DNA from: Kushneria phyllosphaerae
GTDB taxonomy: Bacteria; Pseudomonadota; Gammaproteobacteria; Pseudomonadales; Halomonadaceae
DNA: 64,000 bases
Assembly (NCBI RefSeq): GCF_900312995.1
Contig: NZ_ONZI01000001.1
Location: 1-64,000, forward strand
Reading direction: 5' to 3'
The notes under the pieces are model-generated. The model searched no databases. It was not told the DNA's origin and saw only the letters and a program-made list of their open reading frames with translations. Below, in pieces: positions 8,107 through 18,771 of this stretch. The position numbers and the translations under genes were made by a program. Each line of letters begins with the position of its first letter. Positions within the stretch are counted from its first letter, which is position 1.

Positions 8107-10038
8107 TTAATGCCACATGTCGGCCCGGCGCACGACATGGTCATCGCGCACCCGTCGTGTATAGCCGATTCGATCAAAAAACTCCAGGATCATGACTGCC
8201 AGTTTGCGCCCGATGCCCAGCCGGTCACGAAAGCTTGCGACATGCGCCGCGCCCTGAGCCGTCTCGAGCTGTTGAATCATGTCGGCCATATCAAACACGC
8301 ATTGAGCGAGAAAGAAATGATCGCGGCGCACATGATAGACACGCCCCAGACGCGCGGCCGAGGTCAATACCTGACGCACCCGTGCCTCGCCGATATTTGT
8401 CAGTCCAACCAGGTCCCGGACACGGGGCGGATCGAAGGGCGTTGCAGCAAGATGCGGCTGAATCTGCTGCCAGAGAACCTCTTCTTCATCTGATAGCGCG
8501 GCCTGATGCTCCGGCAGCGACAAAAAAGGACCATGCTGTTTCAGCATGCCTGTCGTCATCAGCGGCTGAACAATCTGGCGAAACAGCGCACTGGGCAGCC
8601 CCGGCATTACCTGGCGGCGCAGACGCTCGCGTTCGGTGCCCAGCATGGCAGGCTCGCGCTCATGGTTTTCAGTGACCACCTCGAGTATGCGTACCCGAAG
8701 CGACTCCAGCGCCTCAGGGGAGAAGGCCCGCATTTCCTGACCGGCACTGATGACCCACGCGCCCAGCGCCTCGAACTCCCGGGCCAGCGAAGCCGGCGTA
8801 CGATTGAAGTTACGCGCCAGACCATACACATCCGGGCCATCCGAACGCAGCCTCAGAGCCATCCTGAGCGGCTCGTCCAGAGACATGCCGGCCGAGCTGC
8901 CCATGACTGCCTGACGACAGCTCTCCAGCCACTGAAGACGCGCCTTTGAACGCTGGCCGCGGCGCGGTGGCGTACCGTCGAGCACAATGGCGCCGCCAAT
9001 GGTATGTTGCGCGCCATGATCGCGCACGATGACGCGATCTCCCAGGCAGGCATGCAGCGGCGACTCCAGAATCATCTGCGCCAGCATGCGCTGCCCGGGC
9101 AGCAGCTGCTGTCCTTCCAGCAGGGCAATGCGCCCGGTGACGTGCGACGCCCCCAGATGCAGATGCACCCCCGACCAGTGGCTCAAGGGGGGCGCATCGT
9201 CAAGAAGCTCAAGGGCAATATCCACGCGTGTCAGCGAAGGCGTCGGTAGCGCCTGGGCCACGACCCAGTCACCGCGCTGAACCATCTCCCGATCAATGCC
9301 CGGCCCCGCCAGATTCAGGGCAAGCCGGTCACCTTGGCGGGCATGCTCGGCCACGCGTCCCTGACGTCGAAGTCCTCGGACACGGGCGTCATGATTGGAG
9401 GGAAACAATCTGACGCTATCGCCCACCGAAATCTCGCCAGCCACAACCGTGCCCGTGACCACAAGCCCTGAACCGGTCTTGGTAAAGGCACGATCCACGG
9501 CCATGCGAAAGTTGCCCTGTGCCACTTCGGCGTCGCTGGCCCGAGCGCGTTGCCAGAGCTCGTCCTTGAGCGCGGCAATGCCCTCACCGGTCCGACTGGA
9601 GACCTCAAAGATCTGCGAGCCTTCCAGCGGCGAGCCGGCCAGCAGCGCCTGAATCTCCTCATGTACTTCCAGAATGCGCGACGGCTCGACCAGATCACAC
9701 TTCGTTAGTGCCACTACTCCCCGGTCGATACCCAAAAGACGCAGTATCTGCATGTGCTCACGGGTCTGGGGCATGACGCCATCATCCGCCGCCACGACCA
9801 GCAGCATGGTGTCGATGCCCGCCACACCCGACAACATGTTGTGGATAAACTTTTCGTGCCCGGGCACATCAATAAACCCCAGCTCGAAATCATCAGACAG
9901 TTCCGGGTAGGCATAGCCGGCCTCGATGGTCAGACCGCGCGCCTGTTCTTCGCTCAGCCGATCGGTACTGATGCCGGTCAGCGAGTGAATCAGCGCTGTC
10001 TTGCCATGATCGACATGGCCTGCCGTGCCTACAATCAT
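8107..10038 (-). CDS. selB: Selenocysteine-specific elongation factor SelB
   Basis: A 643-residue translation GTPase that delivers Sec-tRNA-Sec to ribosomes stalled at a UGA with a SECIS hairpin. G1 is AGHVDHGKTALIHSLTG at the N-terminus, G3 is DVPGHEKF, and G4 is the region ALTKCDLVE. The C-terminal part (about residues 380-643) is the winged-helix array that binds SECIS RNA. Length is close to E. coli SelB (614). Its ATG overlaps the selA stop by four bases (ATGA), so the two are translationally coupled. Confidence 0.97.
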   Translation of the reverse strand: MIVGTAGHVDHGKTALIHSLTGISTDRLSEEQARGLTIEAGYAYPELSDDFELGFIDVPGHEKFIHNMLSGVAGIDTMLLVVAADDGVMPQTREHMQILRLLGIDRGVVALTKCDLVEPSRILEVHEEIQALLAGSPLEGSQIFEVSSRTGEGIAALKDELWQRARASDAEVAQGNFRMAVDRAFTKTGSGLVVTGTVVAGEISVGDSVRLFPSNHDARVRGLRRQGRVAEHARQGDRLALNLAGPGIDREMVQRGDWVVAQALPTPSLTRVDIALELLDDAPPLSHWSGVHLHLGASHVTGRIALLEGQQLLPGQRMLAQMILESPLHACLGDRVIVRDHGAQHTIGGAIVLDGTPPRRGQRSKARLQWLESCRQAVMGSSAGMSLDEPLRMALRLRSDGPDVYGLARNFNRTPASLAREFEALGAWVISAGQEMRAFSPEALESLRVRILEVVTENHEREPAMLGTERERLRRQVMPGLPSALFRQIVQPLMTTGMLKQHGPFLSLPEHQAALSDEEEVLWQQIQPHLAATPFDPPRVRDLVGLTNIGEARVRQVLTSAARLGRVYHVRRDHFFLAQCVFDMADMIQQLETAQGAAHVASFRDRLGIGRKLAVMILEFFDRIGYTRRVRDDHVVRRADMWH

Positions 10039-11453
10039 GATCCAGAATCCCGATTGAGCGAGAGATGGCCGAGCTGCTCTACAAAGGCGCGCTCTTCGGC
10101 CTCGCCCTGCAGACAGCGCAGATCCAGCCAGAGCGCCCCGTCATGCAGTCGTCCGATCACTGGCCTTGGCAGCTGTCTGAAAGCGGTTTCAATCAGGCGC
10201 AGGCTGCGCTCTCCCGAGCGGCGCTCCGACGCGATCGGGGCAATCACGAAGGCATGACTGGGCAGGCGGTCCACCGGCAGCGCACCACTGCCCAGCTGAC
10301 TTTTGCATGGAGCGATACTGACCTGCATATCGGATAAATGCTCGACCAGTGCCGGCAGTAGACGTTCGGCCGTGGACGCAATATCGGTCTGTGGACGTGT
10401 CAGCAGCGTCAGTGTCGGAATATCGCGCGCGATGTCGTCACTGTCCCGATACAGCTGCAGGGTGGCCTCCAGCGCACTCATGATCAGCTTGTCGACGCGC
10501 AGCGCCCGCTTGAGAGGATGACGCCGAATACGATCAATACAATCACGGCTGCCCACGACAAGACCGCACTGAGGACCGCCAAGCAGCTTGTCACCGCTAA
10601 AGGTCACCACGTCCGCACCGGCCTCGATGCTCTGCCGGGGGCGGGCCTCGTCAGGCAATCCCAGTGCCGCCATGTCCGTAAGCGCCCCACTGCCCAGATC
10701 CACAATAAAGGGCACGTCACGAGCATGGGCAATGCGCGCCAGCTCGCTTTCCTCCACGGCGGCCGTAAATCCTTCCACCGCGTAATTGGAGGTATGCGCC
10801 TTGAAGATCATGCCGGTTTCCTCCCCCATGGCCTGCTCGAAATCCCGCGCATGGGTACGGTTGGTGGTCCCCACTTCGCGCAGATAGCAGCCGGAGGTGT
10901 GCATGATGTCAGGCAGACGAAACGAGCCACCAATCTCGATCAGCTCACCGCGAGAAATCACGGCTTCACGGCCGGCGCCCAGCGCCGACAGCGTCAATAC
11001 CACGGCGGCAGCATTATTGTTGACCACCGTCGCTGCTTCCGCGCCGGTCAGCTCACATAAAAGCGATTCAACAACCTGATCGCGATCTCCCCGATGGCCG
11101 CTATCGATGTCGTACTCCAGCGCCAGGGAATGTCGGGCGGCGCGAGTCATGGCCTCGATGGCAGGCTCGGCCAGCGGTGCCCGCCCCAGATTGGTATGGA
11201 TAACGGTACCGGTCAGGTTGAAAACGCTAGGCGCACTGGAAGCGCTCAGCGATCGGGCCATATCAAGCGCCTGCGAAACCAGCTGCTCAGACTCGAGAGG
11301 TGTGGCATCGGCCCGTGAAAGGCGCTGGCGCTCGCTGGCAAGCAGTTCGCGCACGGCACGTATTTTAAGCCGATGGCTGATCTGCGAGCGCTCCATCGCC
11401 TGATGAGACAGCAGCACGTCCACTGCCGGCAGGTAACGACGCGGGTCATCCAT
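10035..11453 (-). CDS. selA: L-seryl-tRNA(Sec) selenium transferase SelA
   Basis: A 472-residue PLP enzyme that converts Ser-tRNA-Sec into Sec-tRNA-Sec using selenophosphate. The PLP-lysine motif FSGDKLLGGPQCG is visible, as are GTVIHTNLGRAPLA and VVNNNAAAVVLTLSAL. A TTG one codon upstream extends the frame, but the ATG at 11453 has AAGGAG six bases before it. It is first in a selA-selB-tRNA-Sec unit; selD, needed for selenophosphate, is not in this window. Confidence 0.97.
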   Translation of the reverse strand: MDDPRRYLPAVDVLLSHQAMERSQISHRLKIRAVRELLASERQRLSRADATPLESEQLVSQALDMARSLSASSAPSVFNLTGTVIHTNLGRAPLAEPAIEAMTRAARHSLALEYDIDSGHRGDRDQVVESLLCELTGAEAATVVNNNAAAVVLTLSALGAGREAVISRGELIEIGGSFRLPDIMHTSGCYLREVGTTNRTHARDFEQAMGEETGMIFKAHTSNYAVEGFTAAVEESELARIAHARDVPFIVDLGSGALTDMAALGLPDEARPRQSIEAGADVVTFSGDKLLGGPQCGLVVGSRDCIDRIRRHPLKRALRVDKLIMSALEATLQLYRDSDDIARDIPTLTLLTRPQTDIASTAERLLPALVEHLSDMQVSIAPCKSQLGSGALPVDRLPSHAFVIAPIASERRSGERSLRLIETAFRQLPRPVIGRLHDGALWLDLRCLQGEAEERAFVEQLGHLSLNRDSGS

Positions 11454-11683
11454 CAAGGGCTCCTTTCATGAGATCGGGATAAGGGCGTTGATTCAACACA
11501 CGCTCACCTTTTAATTCAGGCATTACCATTAACCCGGAGTATGGAAGATGCTCAGGCAGTAACAGGCTGGAATCGGACCATAAGGTACACCATCCTTCAA
11601 GCCGGCCATCATCCCTTAAAAAAGTATTGAAACAAGCAGGATACATTTTCTATAGAGATTGTTTTGATATAACCACATAAAAA

Positions 11684-11707
11684 AACGCGCTCCTGTTGAG
11701 CGCGTTC
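11684..11707 (-). terminator. Intrinsic terminator after fdhE
   Basis: Hairpin AACGCGCTC-CTGTT-GAGCGCGTT, followed on the minus strand by a T-run (A-run in the plus strand just before 11684). It separates the formate dehydrogenase operon from selA, suggesting that selA-selB has its own promoter in the 230 bases that follow. Confidence 0.85.
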
Positions 11708-11726
11708 AAGGGACAAGCCATGACGA

Positions 11727-12668
11727 TCAGCCCGCCACCATCCAGGGGTTATAGCTGCTGCGACCGATATCACGCTCGCGGGCGATCATGATATCCAGCC
11801 CCAGACTTGCCAGATCATCAGCCAGCGCGTCGGCATCCACCTCGGTGTCAAGATGAATGATCTTTACATAGCTATGGCAGTCACCGCAGGCTTCTGCACG
11901 AACCGGTAACGGCCGCTTGCCGTCCTCGCCCTCAAGGCTCACGTAATCCAGTTTTCCGGTCTCAAAGCAGGTCGTACAGCGCGCCCGTTCCATGTACCAC
12001 TCGGCGGCACAGATCGAGCATTGCATGTAGCGAACACGGGAACGCTCGCGACCTACCTGAACAAGGCTGGCCACCGGCAGTGCACCACAGCAGGGGCAGA
12101 CTGTCTGCGCCGTGCCTTCGGCCCGCTTTGGCGGACGAGGCAACACGGAGCACTGGCGAAGCCATGCCACCTGCAGGGCAGCGGCGACCAGCGGCATGAA
12201 GGCGCGGAAATCTTCCGTTCCCGTGCCGGCCTCAAGCACCTCAGTGGCAATGTCCTGGCGCGTCTTGTGCTCAAGCTGGCGGAGCTGACGGATCAGCTGC
12301 TGCTGCGCCTGCCCCACATTAAGCTCCAGCGCATCACACAGGGCGTCCAGATCCTCCTGCCAGTCCAGATCAGCCTGCAATGACTGGACTGAAAGCGGAG
12401 GCATGCCGTGCTCCAGTGCCAGATCGAAGGCCTGGCTGTCCGGCGTAAAGGTACTGGTACGCTTTTGCAGAACCTGATGCTGGGCCTGCGCCAGACGTGC
12501 AGCAAAGCCGAGAAAATCGGCCATTGAGCGCATGCGTCTGGAAAGGTCGCGCAGGCGCCGGGCCCGATGGCTGAAAAGACGCCGTTCGGGCAGCACCACA
12601 GCGGGGGGTTCAACGACCCCGCCGGGTGTGGCGCCGTAATCATGTTCAGCCTGATGTTCGGCTGTCAT
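11727..12668 (-). CDS. fdhE: Formate dehydrogenase accessory protein FdhE
   Basis: A 313-residue cytoplasmic, iron-binding maturation factor for Tat-exported formate dehydrogenases. Four CxxC-type motifs are visible in the C-terminal half: CPCCGALP, CSICAAEW, CTTCFETG and CGDCHSY, the rubredoxin-like knuckles of the family. E. coli FdhE has 309 residues. The frame is open upstream to 12725, but the ATG at 12668 (MTAEHQAEH) has GGAG six bases before it. It overlaps the end of fdoI by 23 bases. Confidence 0.95.
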   Translation of the reverse strand: MTAEHQAEHDYGATPGGVVEPPAVVLPERRLFSHRARRLRDLSRRMRSMADFLGFAARLAQAQHQVLQKRTSTFTPDSQAFDLALEHGMPPLSVQSLQADLDWQEDLDALCDALELNVGQAQQQLIRQLRQLEHKTRQDIATEVLEAGTGTEDFRAFMPLVAAALQVAWLRQCSVLPRPPKRAEGTAQTVCPCCGALPVASLVQVGRERSRVRYMQCSICAAEWYMERARCTTCFETGKLDYVSLEGEDGKRPLPVRAEACGDCHSYVKIIHLDTEVDADALADDLASLGLDIMIARERDIGRSSYNPWMVAG

Positions 12669-13362
12669 GGCGATCTCCGTGATGGGATGTCGTGTCACGC
12701 TCGGAGGCGTTCTCGTCTCCCGCACGCTGCGAGGGGTCTTTCATCTCTTCTTCATACCAGAGCGGATGATGATGCTTCGCCCAGGCATGCGTCACGCGAC
12801 CACGGGTCATGGCCTTGATCGAACCCTTGACCCAGATGGCCGCATAGACGTGCACGATGATGGTCGCAATCGCAATGAAGGCCGCCAGTGCATGCACAAG
12901 ACTTGCCACGCGAATCAGCGGAATGGGAAAGAACCCGGCAAACCACGGCCGCCACATGATCACACCCGTGATCAAAAGCACCGGAATGCAGAGAATCAGC
13001 GCCCAGTACACCATCTTCTGGCCCGGATTGTACTTGCCAATCGGCGGCAGTTTTTCATCCCGGTTATTGAGCACATCGCCCATCTGGCGCATCCACTGCA
13101 CATCGTTTTTCATCAGCAGATTATATTTGAGCTGTCGCACCGCGATGATGACAAACAGCACAAACAGCACCACACCGATAAAGGGATGCAGGATTCGCGA
13201 CCAGACCGGCCCGCCCAGCATGTCAGTAAAAAAGAAAAACGGTGGATGAAAGAAGGCAAGCCCCGACAGCGCCAGCAAAATGAAGGCGCCTGCCATGGCC
13301 CAGTGATTGGCCCGGGTACCCGGGCCGTAACGCAGCATGGTCTTTTGTTTCCTGAAGTTCAT
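12646..13362 (-). CDS. fdoI: Formate dehydrogenase gamma subunit, cytochrome b556
   Basis: A 238-residue membrane cytochrome b that takes electrons from the FeS subunit to quinone. It has four hydrophobic segments; haem-ligand His candidates lie in [18 protein letters not shown] (TM1), [12 protein letters not shown] (TM2) and [22 protein letters not shown] (TM4). GAGGAG stands eight bases before the ATG. The gene overlaps fdoH by four bases. It belongs to the FdnI/FdoI class, so the complex is periplasm-facing and membrane-anchored. Confidence 0.95.
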   Translation of the reverse strand: MNFRKQKTMLRYGPGTRANHWAMAGAFILLALSGLAFFHPPFFFFTDMLGGPVWSRILHPFIGVVLFVLFVIIAVRQLKYNLLMKNDVQWMRQMGDVLNNRDEKLPPIGKYNPGQKMVYWALILCIPVLLITGVIMWRPWFAGFFPIPLIRVASLVHALAAFIAIATIIVHVYAAIWVKGSIKAMTRGRVTHAWAKHHHPLWYEEEMKDPSQRAGDENASERDTTSHHGDRHDSRTSG

Positions 13363-14306
13363 GACCGATGCTCCTCTTCACGTGAGACACGATGATGGTC
13401 ATCGCCTTCACCGAAGACTTCCTCATCCGTAGGCTCTTCCTTCGGGCCCTTGGTGATGTAGTGGAAGAAGCCGGCAAACGCCGTGATCCCCAGAATGGCG
13501 GACATGATGGGCTTGGTAATGCCCTTCCAGGCACCAACGACCGGCGAAATGCGAGGATCCTTCGCCAGACCGCTGTAAAGCCCGGGCTCGTCGCTGTGGT
13601 GCAGCACGTACATGACGTGTGTACCGCCCACGCCTGCCGGATCATAGATCCCGGCATGTTCGTAGCCGCGCTCTTTCAGATCGTTCACACGCTTGTCAGC
13701 GCGCGCCAGCATGTCCTTTTTGCTTCCAAACTCGATGCAGTTGGTCGGGCAGGCCTTGACGCAGGCAGGTTCCAATCCAACGTTGACACGATCAGAGCAC
13801 AGGGTGCACTTGTAGGACTTGCTGTCCTTTTCCGAAATGCGCGGAATATTGAACGGACAGCCCGTAATACAGTAACCACAGCCAATGCAGTTGTTGGAAT
13901 CAAAATCCACGATGCCGTTGGCATACTGCACAATCGCACCCGGGGCCGGGCAGGCCTCAAGACAGCCCGGCTCGGCACAGTGCATGCAGCCATCCTTGCG
14001 GATCAGCCAGGAAAGCTCCTTCTCCCGGCTCACGTCATCGCCGCCCACAAAATCGGTTTCGACTTCGTTAAAGCGCATCACCGTCCATGACTCGGCAGTC
14101 AGGTCCATGGGGTTGTCATACACCCCATGACACTCGCCCACGTCATCACGCAGGTCATTCCACTCCATGCAGGCGACCTGGCAGGCCTTGCAACCGATGC
14201 ATTTGGAGACATCGATCAGCTTGGCCACTTCGACCACGTTGTCGCGTGCATGCGGTGCCGGTAGTGTCGTTGCGGAGCGGGCAACGATATTTTGTGAATT
14301 GATCAT
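13359..14306 (-). CDS. fdoH: Formate dehydrogenase iron-sulfur beta subunit
   Basis: A 315-residue ferredoxin-like subunit with four [4Fe-4S] sites: [11 protein letters not shown] near residue 36, [29 protein letters not shown], and [23 protein letters not shown]-terminal transmembrane helix ([15 protein letters not shown]) anchors it, as in FdnH/FdoH. It relays electrons from FdoG to FdoI. It starts 10 bases after the fdoG stop with AGGGAGG before the ATG. Confidence 0.96.
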   Translation of the reverse strand: MINSQNIVARSATTLPAPHARDNVVEVAKLIDVSKCIGCKACQVACMEWNDLRDDVGECHGVYDNPMDLTAESWTVMRFNEVETDFVGGDDVSREKELSWLIRKDGCMHCAEPGCLEACPAPGAIVQYANGIVDFDSNNCIGCGYCITGCPFNIPRISEKDSKSYKCTLCSDRVNVGLEPACVKACPTNCIEFGSKKDMLARADKRVNDLKERGYEHAGIYDPAGVGGTHVMYVLHHSDEPGLYSGLAKDPRISPVVGAWKGITKPIMSAILGITAFAGFFHYITKGPKEEPTDEEVFGEGDDHHRVSREEEHRS

Positions 14307-14316
14307 ATGCCCTCCC

Positions 14317-17300
14317 TTATGCCTTCTCGACCTTGACGATGAATGACTTGTATTCCGGTGTCTGGGTATTGGCGTCGCCCACGACAGGCGTCAAAGCGTT
14401 GGCCAGATAGCCCTTCTTCGCCACACCCGTGAAGCCCCAGTGAATCGGAATACCTACGTGATGCACGTCACGATCCCCAATGCGCAGCGGCTGTAGACGC
14501 TTGGTCACCACTGCCACGGCCTTGATAAAGCCGCGATTGGAAGACACCTTGACCCAGTCCCCGGCGACCACACCGACTTCCTCAGCCAGCTGATGACTGA
14601 TCTCCACAAACTGCTCCGGTTGCACCACCGCATTAAGACGCGCGTGCTTGGTCCAGTAGTGGAAGTGCTCGGTCAGGCGATAGGTCGTTGCCGCGTGCGG
14701 AAACTCCTCTCGTGACCCCAGATCCGCGCGATCCTTATCAAAGATACGTCCTGCCGGATTGTTTCTCGCCAGCGGGTTGTTCGGATGCAGCGGATTGTTG
14801 TCGATCGGTGACTCATATGGTTCGTAGTGTTCCGGGAACGGACCATCGACCATGCTCTGACCGGCGAAGAAGTTACCGCCGCCGGTGGTCTGCATGATAA
14901 ACGGACTCACGCCCTTCGACGGTTCAGACGTCAACGGAAAGTCGGGGACATCGGCGCCGATCCAGCGCCCCTGCTCGCTGCTCCACCAGACAAACGCCTT
15001 TTCCTTGCCCCAGGGCCTGCCCTGCGTATCGGCACTGGCACGGTTGTACAGCACGCGCCGGTTGGCAGGCCATGCCCATGCCCAGCCCAGCGTGTTGCCG
15101 GTGCCGTAGGGGTCGGAGTTATCGCGCCGTGCCATCTGATTGCCGTCCTGGGTCCAGGCACCGGAAAATATCCAGCACCCCGACGCCGTACGGCCATCAG
15201 CAGTCATTTCCGAGAAGCTTGACAGCAGCTCGCCGGCCTTTCGGGTCACGTTGCCGTTGTCATCGGTCAGATCGACCAGCGCACGACCGTTGTACTCCTG
15301 AGCCAGTTCTTCCGAGGACGGTGCTTCGGGAATGTTGTAATCCCAGTCCAGATTCAGGATCGGATCGGGGAAAACCCCGCCTTCCTGACGGTAGAGCTCG
15401 CGAATACGGATAAACAGATCACCCATGATGCGCGTATCCGGACGTGCCTCGCCCGGGCCGGGTGCCGCAGCCCAGTGCCACTGAAGCCAGCGGGCACTGT
15501 TGACGATCGAGCCGTCATCCTCGGCAAAGCAGGTCGTCGGCAGACGAATGACCTCGGTCTGGATCTGGCTCGAATCAACGTCGTTGTATTCGCCGTAGTT
15601 CTTCCAGAACTCGCTGGTTTCCGTATTCAACGGATCCATGACGACCAGATACTTGAGTTTGGACAGCCCTTCCGTGACCTTCTGGCGATTGGGGAACGAC
15701 GCCAGCGGGTTAAAGCCCTGGCAGAAGTAGCCGTTGATCTCGCCCTTGTACATACGGTCAAAGGTATCCAGCACGTCATAAAGCGGTCTGGAAAGCTTCG
15801 GCAACCAGTCAAAACACCAGTTGTTCTCCTCGGTTGCGGCATTACCGAACCAGGATTTCATCAGGCTGACATGGAATTTCTCGTAGTTTTTCCAGTACGA
15901 GACCTCACCTTCCAGAATCGGCTGCTTGGCGCGCTTTTTGATATACGCGGGATAGTCCTGCTCGGCGGCATTGGCCAGCGTCATGTAGCCCGGCAGCAAC
16001 TGAGAGAGCAGTCCCAGATCGGTCAGTCCCTGGATATTGGAGTGACCGCGCAGCGCATTGACGCCGCCCCCCGGCATGCCCATGTTCCCCAGCAAAAGCT
16101 GGACCATGGCGGCCGTGCGGATAATCTGCGAGCCAATCGAATGCTGCGTCCAGCCCAGCGCATAGAGCATCGTCATGGTCTTGTGCGGCACGGCCATCTT
16201 GCCGATTTCCGCCCAGATATGTTCGATATGCTCTCTGGGCATGCCACAGATACTCGACACCGTATCGATGTCATAGCGACTGTAGTGCTCACGCATCAAC
16301 TGATAGACACAGCGCGGGTCCTTGAGCGATTCATCGCGCAGGGCAAAGCCGTCATCACCGAGCTTGTACATCCACGATGACTTGTCATCGTAGGTGTGCT
16401 TGTCCGGGTTGTAGCCGGTAAAGATACCGTCTTCAAACCCGTAATCGTCATGCACGATCAGCGAGGCATCGGTGTAGTTGAGGACGTACTCGTGCTGTAC
16501 CTGATCGGTCGTGATCAGATAATGGATCAAACCGCCCAGGAAGGTGATGTCGGTCCCGGTACGGATAAAGGCCTTGTAGTCTGCCACTGCACAGGTACGC
16601 GTATAACGCGGATCGATGCAGATCAGCTTGGCCTTGTTGTGCTCAATGGCCTCGGTCACCCATCGAAAACCCACGGGGTGAGCCTCGGCAGAGTTGCCGC
16701 CCATCGAAAGAATCAAATTGGCATTGCGGATGTCGACCCAGTGATTGGTCATCGCACCGCGACCGAATGTTGGGGCAAGACCTGCCACCGTCGGTCCGTG
16801 TCAGACGCGCGCCTGGTTGTCGAAAGCTACCATGCCAAGATTACGCACCACCTTGTGGGTGATGTAGCCAGCCTCATTGGAGGAACCCGAAGCGGCCAGA
16901 AAGCCGGTCGTGGTCCAATGATTGACCGTGCCGCCCTTTTCGTCACGTTCGACGAAATTGGCATCACGGTCATCCTTGATGTAACGCGCAATCTTGTTGA
17001 GCGCTTCATCCCAGCTGACGCGCTTCCACTCGCTTGAACCCGGCGCACGTACCTGCGGGTATTCAAGACGGCCTTCGCTGCGAACAAAGTCCAGAAGCCC
17101 CGATCCCTTCGGGCAAAGAGAGCCACGAGAAACCGGATGGTCCGGGTCGCCCTCGATGTGAAAGACTTCCTGACGAGCGTTCTTGGAACCATCGCCATGG
17201 CTATAGATCAGAACGCCGCAGCCCACCGAGCAATACGTACAGTTGTTGCGGGTTTCCTTGGCGTGCGTCAGTTTGAACTGACGAACGGACGCTTCAGCCG

Positions 17301-17394
17301 ACTCCGGGGCGAACCCCATCATCGCCATGCTGGAAGAGGCCACACCTGCCGCCCCCAGCTTGAAGAACTGTCTTCGGGTTACATTAACCGTCAT
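14317..17394 (-). CDS. fdoG: Formate dehydrogenase alpha subunit, selenoprotein
   Basis: A 1025-residue molybdenum/tungsten bis-MGD enzyme that oxidises formate to CO2 in the periplasm. The Tat signal is [13 protein letters not shown]; the N-terminal [4Fe-4S] motif is CTYCSVGCG. An in-frame TGA at 16801-16803 falls after NQARV and is followed by [15 protein letters not shown], exactly where E. coli FdnG/FdoG carry selenocysteine (residue 198 here, 196 in FdnG). Read without recoding the gene appears as two ORFs of 197 and 823 residues. A SECIS hairpin follows the TGA. Whether it is the N or O type cannot be decided from sequence alone. Confidence 0.97.
16759..16803 (-). promoter_or_regulatory. 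SECIS element for UGA recoding in fdoG
   Basis: Immediately after the TGA (minus strand) the RNA can form a lower stem GACCGA/UCGGUC (16791-16796 with 16761-16766) and an upper stem GGCA/UGCC (16783-16786 with 16774-16777) closed by a GGUCU loop (16778-16782). The GGUCU apical loop is the known SelB-binding determinant of E. coli fdhF and fdnG SECIS hairpins. Confidence 0.93.
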
Positions 17395-17749
17395 GGGTCA
17401 ATCTCCTCATCGCCTGCCGAATTTACCGGCTGTCAGGGCGGGCAGGCGTCATGCTTGAACATCGACCGTTGGCCGATGTGACCAGTCACTGTTTATCGGC
17501 ATGACCTCACCGATTATTAATACTTCCCACTAATGGGATGGTTTTTATCAGGTGATACAGATAAAGAAGGGGTAGGGAAATGGTGATGCGGCCAGCGTCG
17601 CGGGGACAAGATGCCGCATAAGCCAATTTTCAGGGACATTGTACGTTTTGTCATCATCGGGTTTCAAAAGTAAACGCCACAATTTTTCATGACGTTTAAA
17701 ACCCGAAAGGATTCAGTCTGTTAGTAGCAGCGCCCGGATTAATTTTATT
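17395..17749. promoter_or_regulatory. Upstream region of the formate dehydrogenase operon
   Basis: A 355-base gap holding the fdo promoter and the 3' end of the metallophosphoesterase transcription context. The visible structure is an inverted repeat CGGGTTT (17658-17664) and AAACCCG (17699-17705), with TAAACG (17671-17676) and CGTTTA (17693-17698) nested within it. It could form an extended hairpin. No clear FNR or sigma-54 site was recognised. Confidence 0.4.
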
Positions 17750-18595
17750 TTAATCCGAAGTCAACTGGCCCTCTTCATCAGCCAGCCAGTCCTCGGTCTC
17801 GGTTTTCTCACGGTGCCCGGAGGGCGGCCTGGGATCATCCACCAGCGTCTTGTTCTGCCAGTCGACCAGACGCAGCCGACCATCAAATTCTTCAACCAGC
17901 GCCGTACAGTTTTCGACCCAGTCACCATCGTTGCAGTACACAAAACCTTCACACTCGCCGAAAAAGGGGATGTGAATATGGCCACCGATGTAGCCATCCA
18001 CTCCTTCCCGACGTACGCGCGCCAGGGCGGACTGACGAAAGGCACCGGCAAAGTGTTTGACGTTACCTGAACGACGCTTGAGCGCTGCTGACAATGACCA
18101 ATACGGGCGCCCCATGCGACGACGGGCCTGGACGGTCCAGCGGTTGGTCCGACGCATGGTATGCAGCGCCATCTCGCCCACGACCAGTTTCCACCGTGGC
18201 GCCTTGAAGTGGCCATCAAACTCGTCGCCATGACTGACCAGCAGACGCCGACCATCCTGTGTGACATGAACGGCATCGCGCCGGACTTCAATGCTGCGAA
18301 AGGTTTCGCCGCAGAAGGTACGAAAGGCGGCGTCATGATTGCCCGGGATATAGATGACCTCGCAGCCGGTCCGGGCCAGCCGCAGGATATGACGCACCAG
18401 ACGCTGCTGGTGGCCATCCAGCACCGAAATGGCCCGACGTTTCATGGCGATCAGATCAAAGACATCACCAACCAGATACAGCCTTTCAGGGCGCACCAGC
18501 CGCATAAGATTGAGCAACAGCTGTGCCTGGGCATCAGGCGTGCCCAGATGAAGATCGGACACAAACAGAGTGCGTGCATTGGGCCTTCTGGCCAT
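17750..18595 (-). CDS. Calcineurin-like phosphoesterase, UDP-2,3-diacylglucosamine diphosphatase family
   Basis: A 281-residue metallophosphoesterase. Metal-binding motifs are in canonical order: LFVSDLHLGT, YLVGDVFDL, IPGNHDAAF, LVSHGDEFDG and GGHIHIPFF. It belongs to the COG2908 LpxH-like group, whose members hydrolyse UDP-2,3-diacylglucosamine in lipid A synthesis, but it is about 40 residues longer than E. coli LpxH (240). It may be a paralog with another nucleotide or phosphoester substrate. GGGAGG stands five bases before the ATG. Confidence 0.82.
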   Translation of the reverse strand: MARRPNARTLFVSDLHLGTPDAQAQLLLNLMRLVRPERLYLVGDVFDLIAMKRRAISVLDGHQQRLVRHILRLARTGCEVIYIPGNHDAAFRTFCGETFRSIEVRRDAVHVTQDGRRLLVSHGDEFDGHFKAPRWKLVVGEMALHTMRRTNRWTVQARRRMGRPYWSLSAALKRRSGNVKHFAGAFRQSALARVRREGVDGYIGGHIHIPFFGECEGFVYCNDGDWVENCTALVEEFDGRLRLVDWQNKTLVDDPRPPSGHREKTETEDWLADEEGQLTSD

Positions 18596-18771
18596 CGGAT
18601 CCTCCCGGACAGTCTCGACAACGCATGAACTGCGTCTCTTTAAACACCTTCAATGACAGACAATTATCGACATAACATCGACATCCGTCGAATCGTTGCC
18701 CATAAGAGGCTATAGAGACAGCTACACTCATTTGGTCACCATTCTATCGCCACTATCCAAGGAGAACACTG

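Noticed and set aside
11446..11646. 66-residue minus-strand open frame upstream of selA
   Set aside because: It overlaps the selA start and ribosome site and has no recognisable features.
14317..17394. fdoG as two separate genes or a nonsense-mutated pseudogene
   Set aside because: The stop is TGA at the known Sec position with a SECIS hairpin, and selA, selB and tRNA-Sec are next to it.
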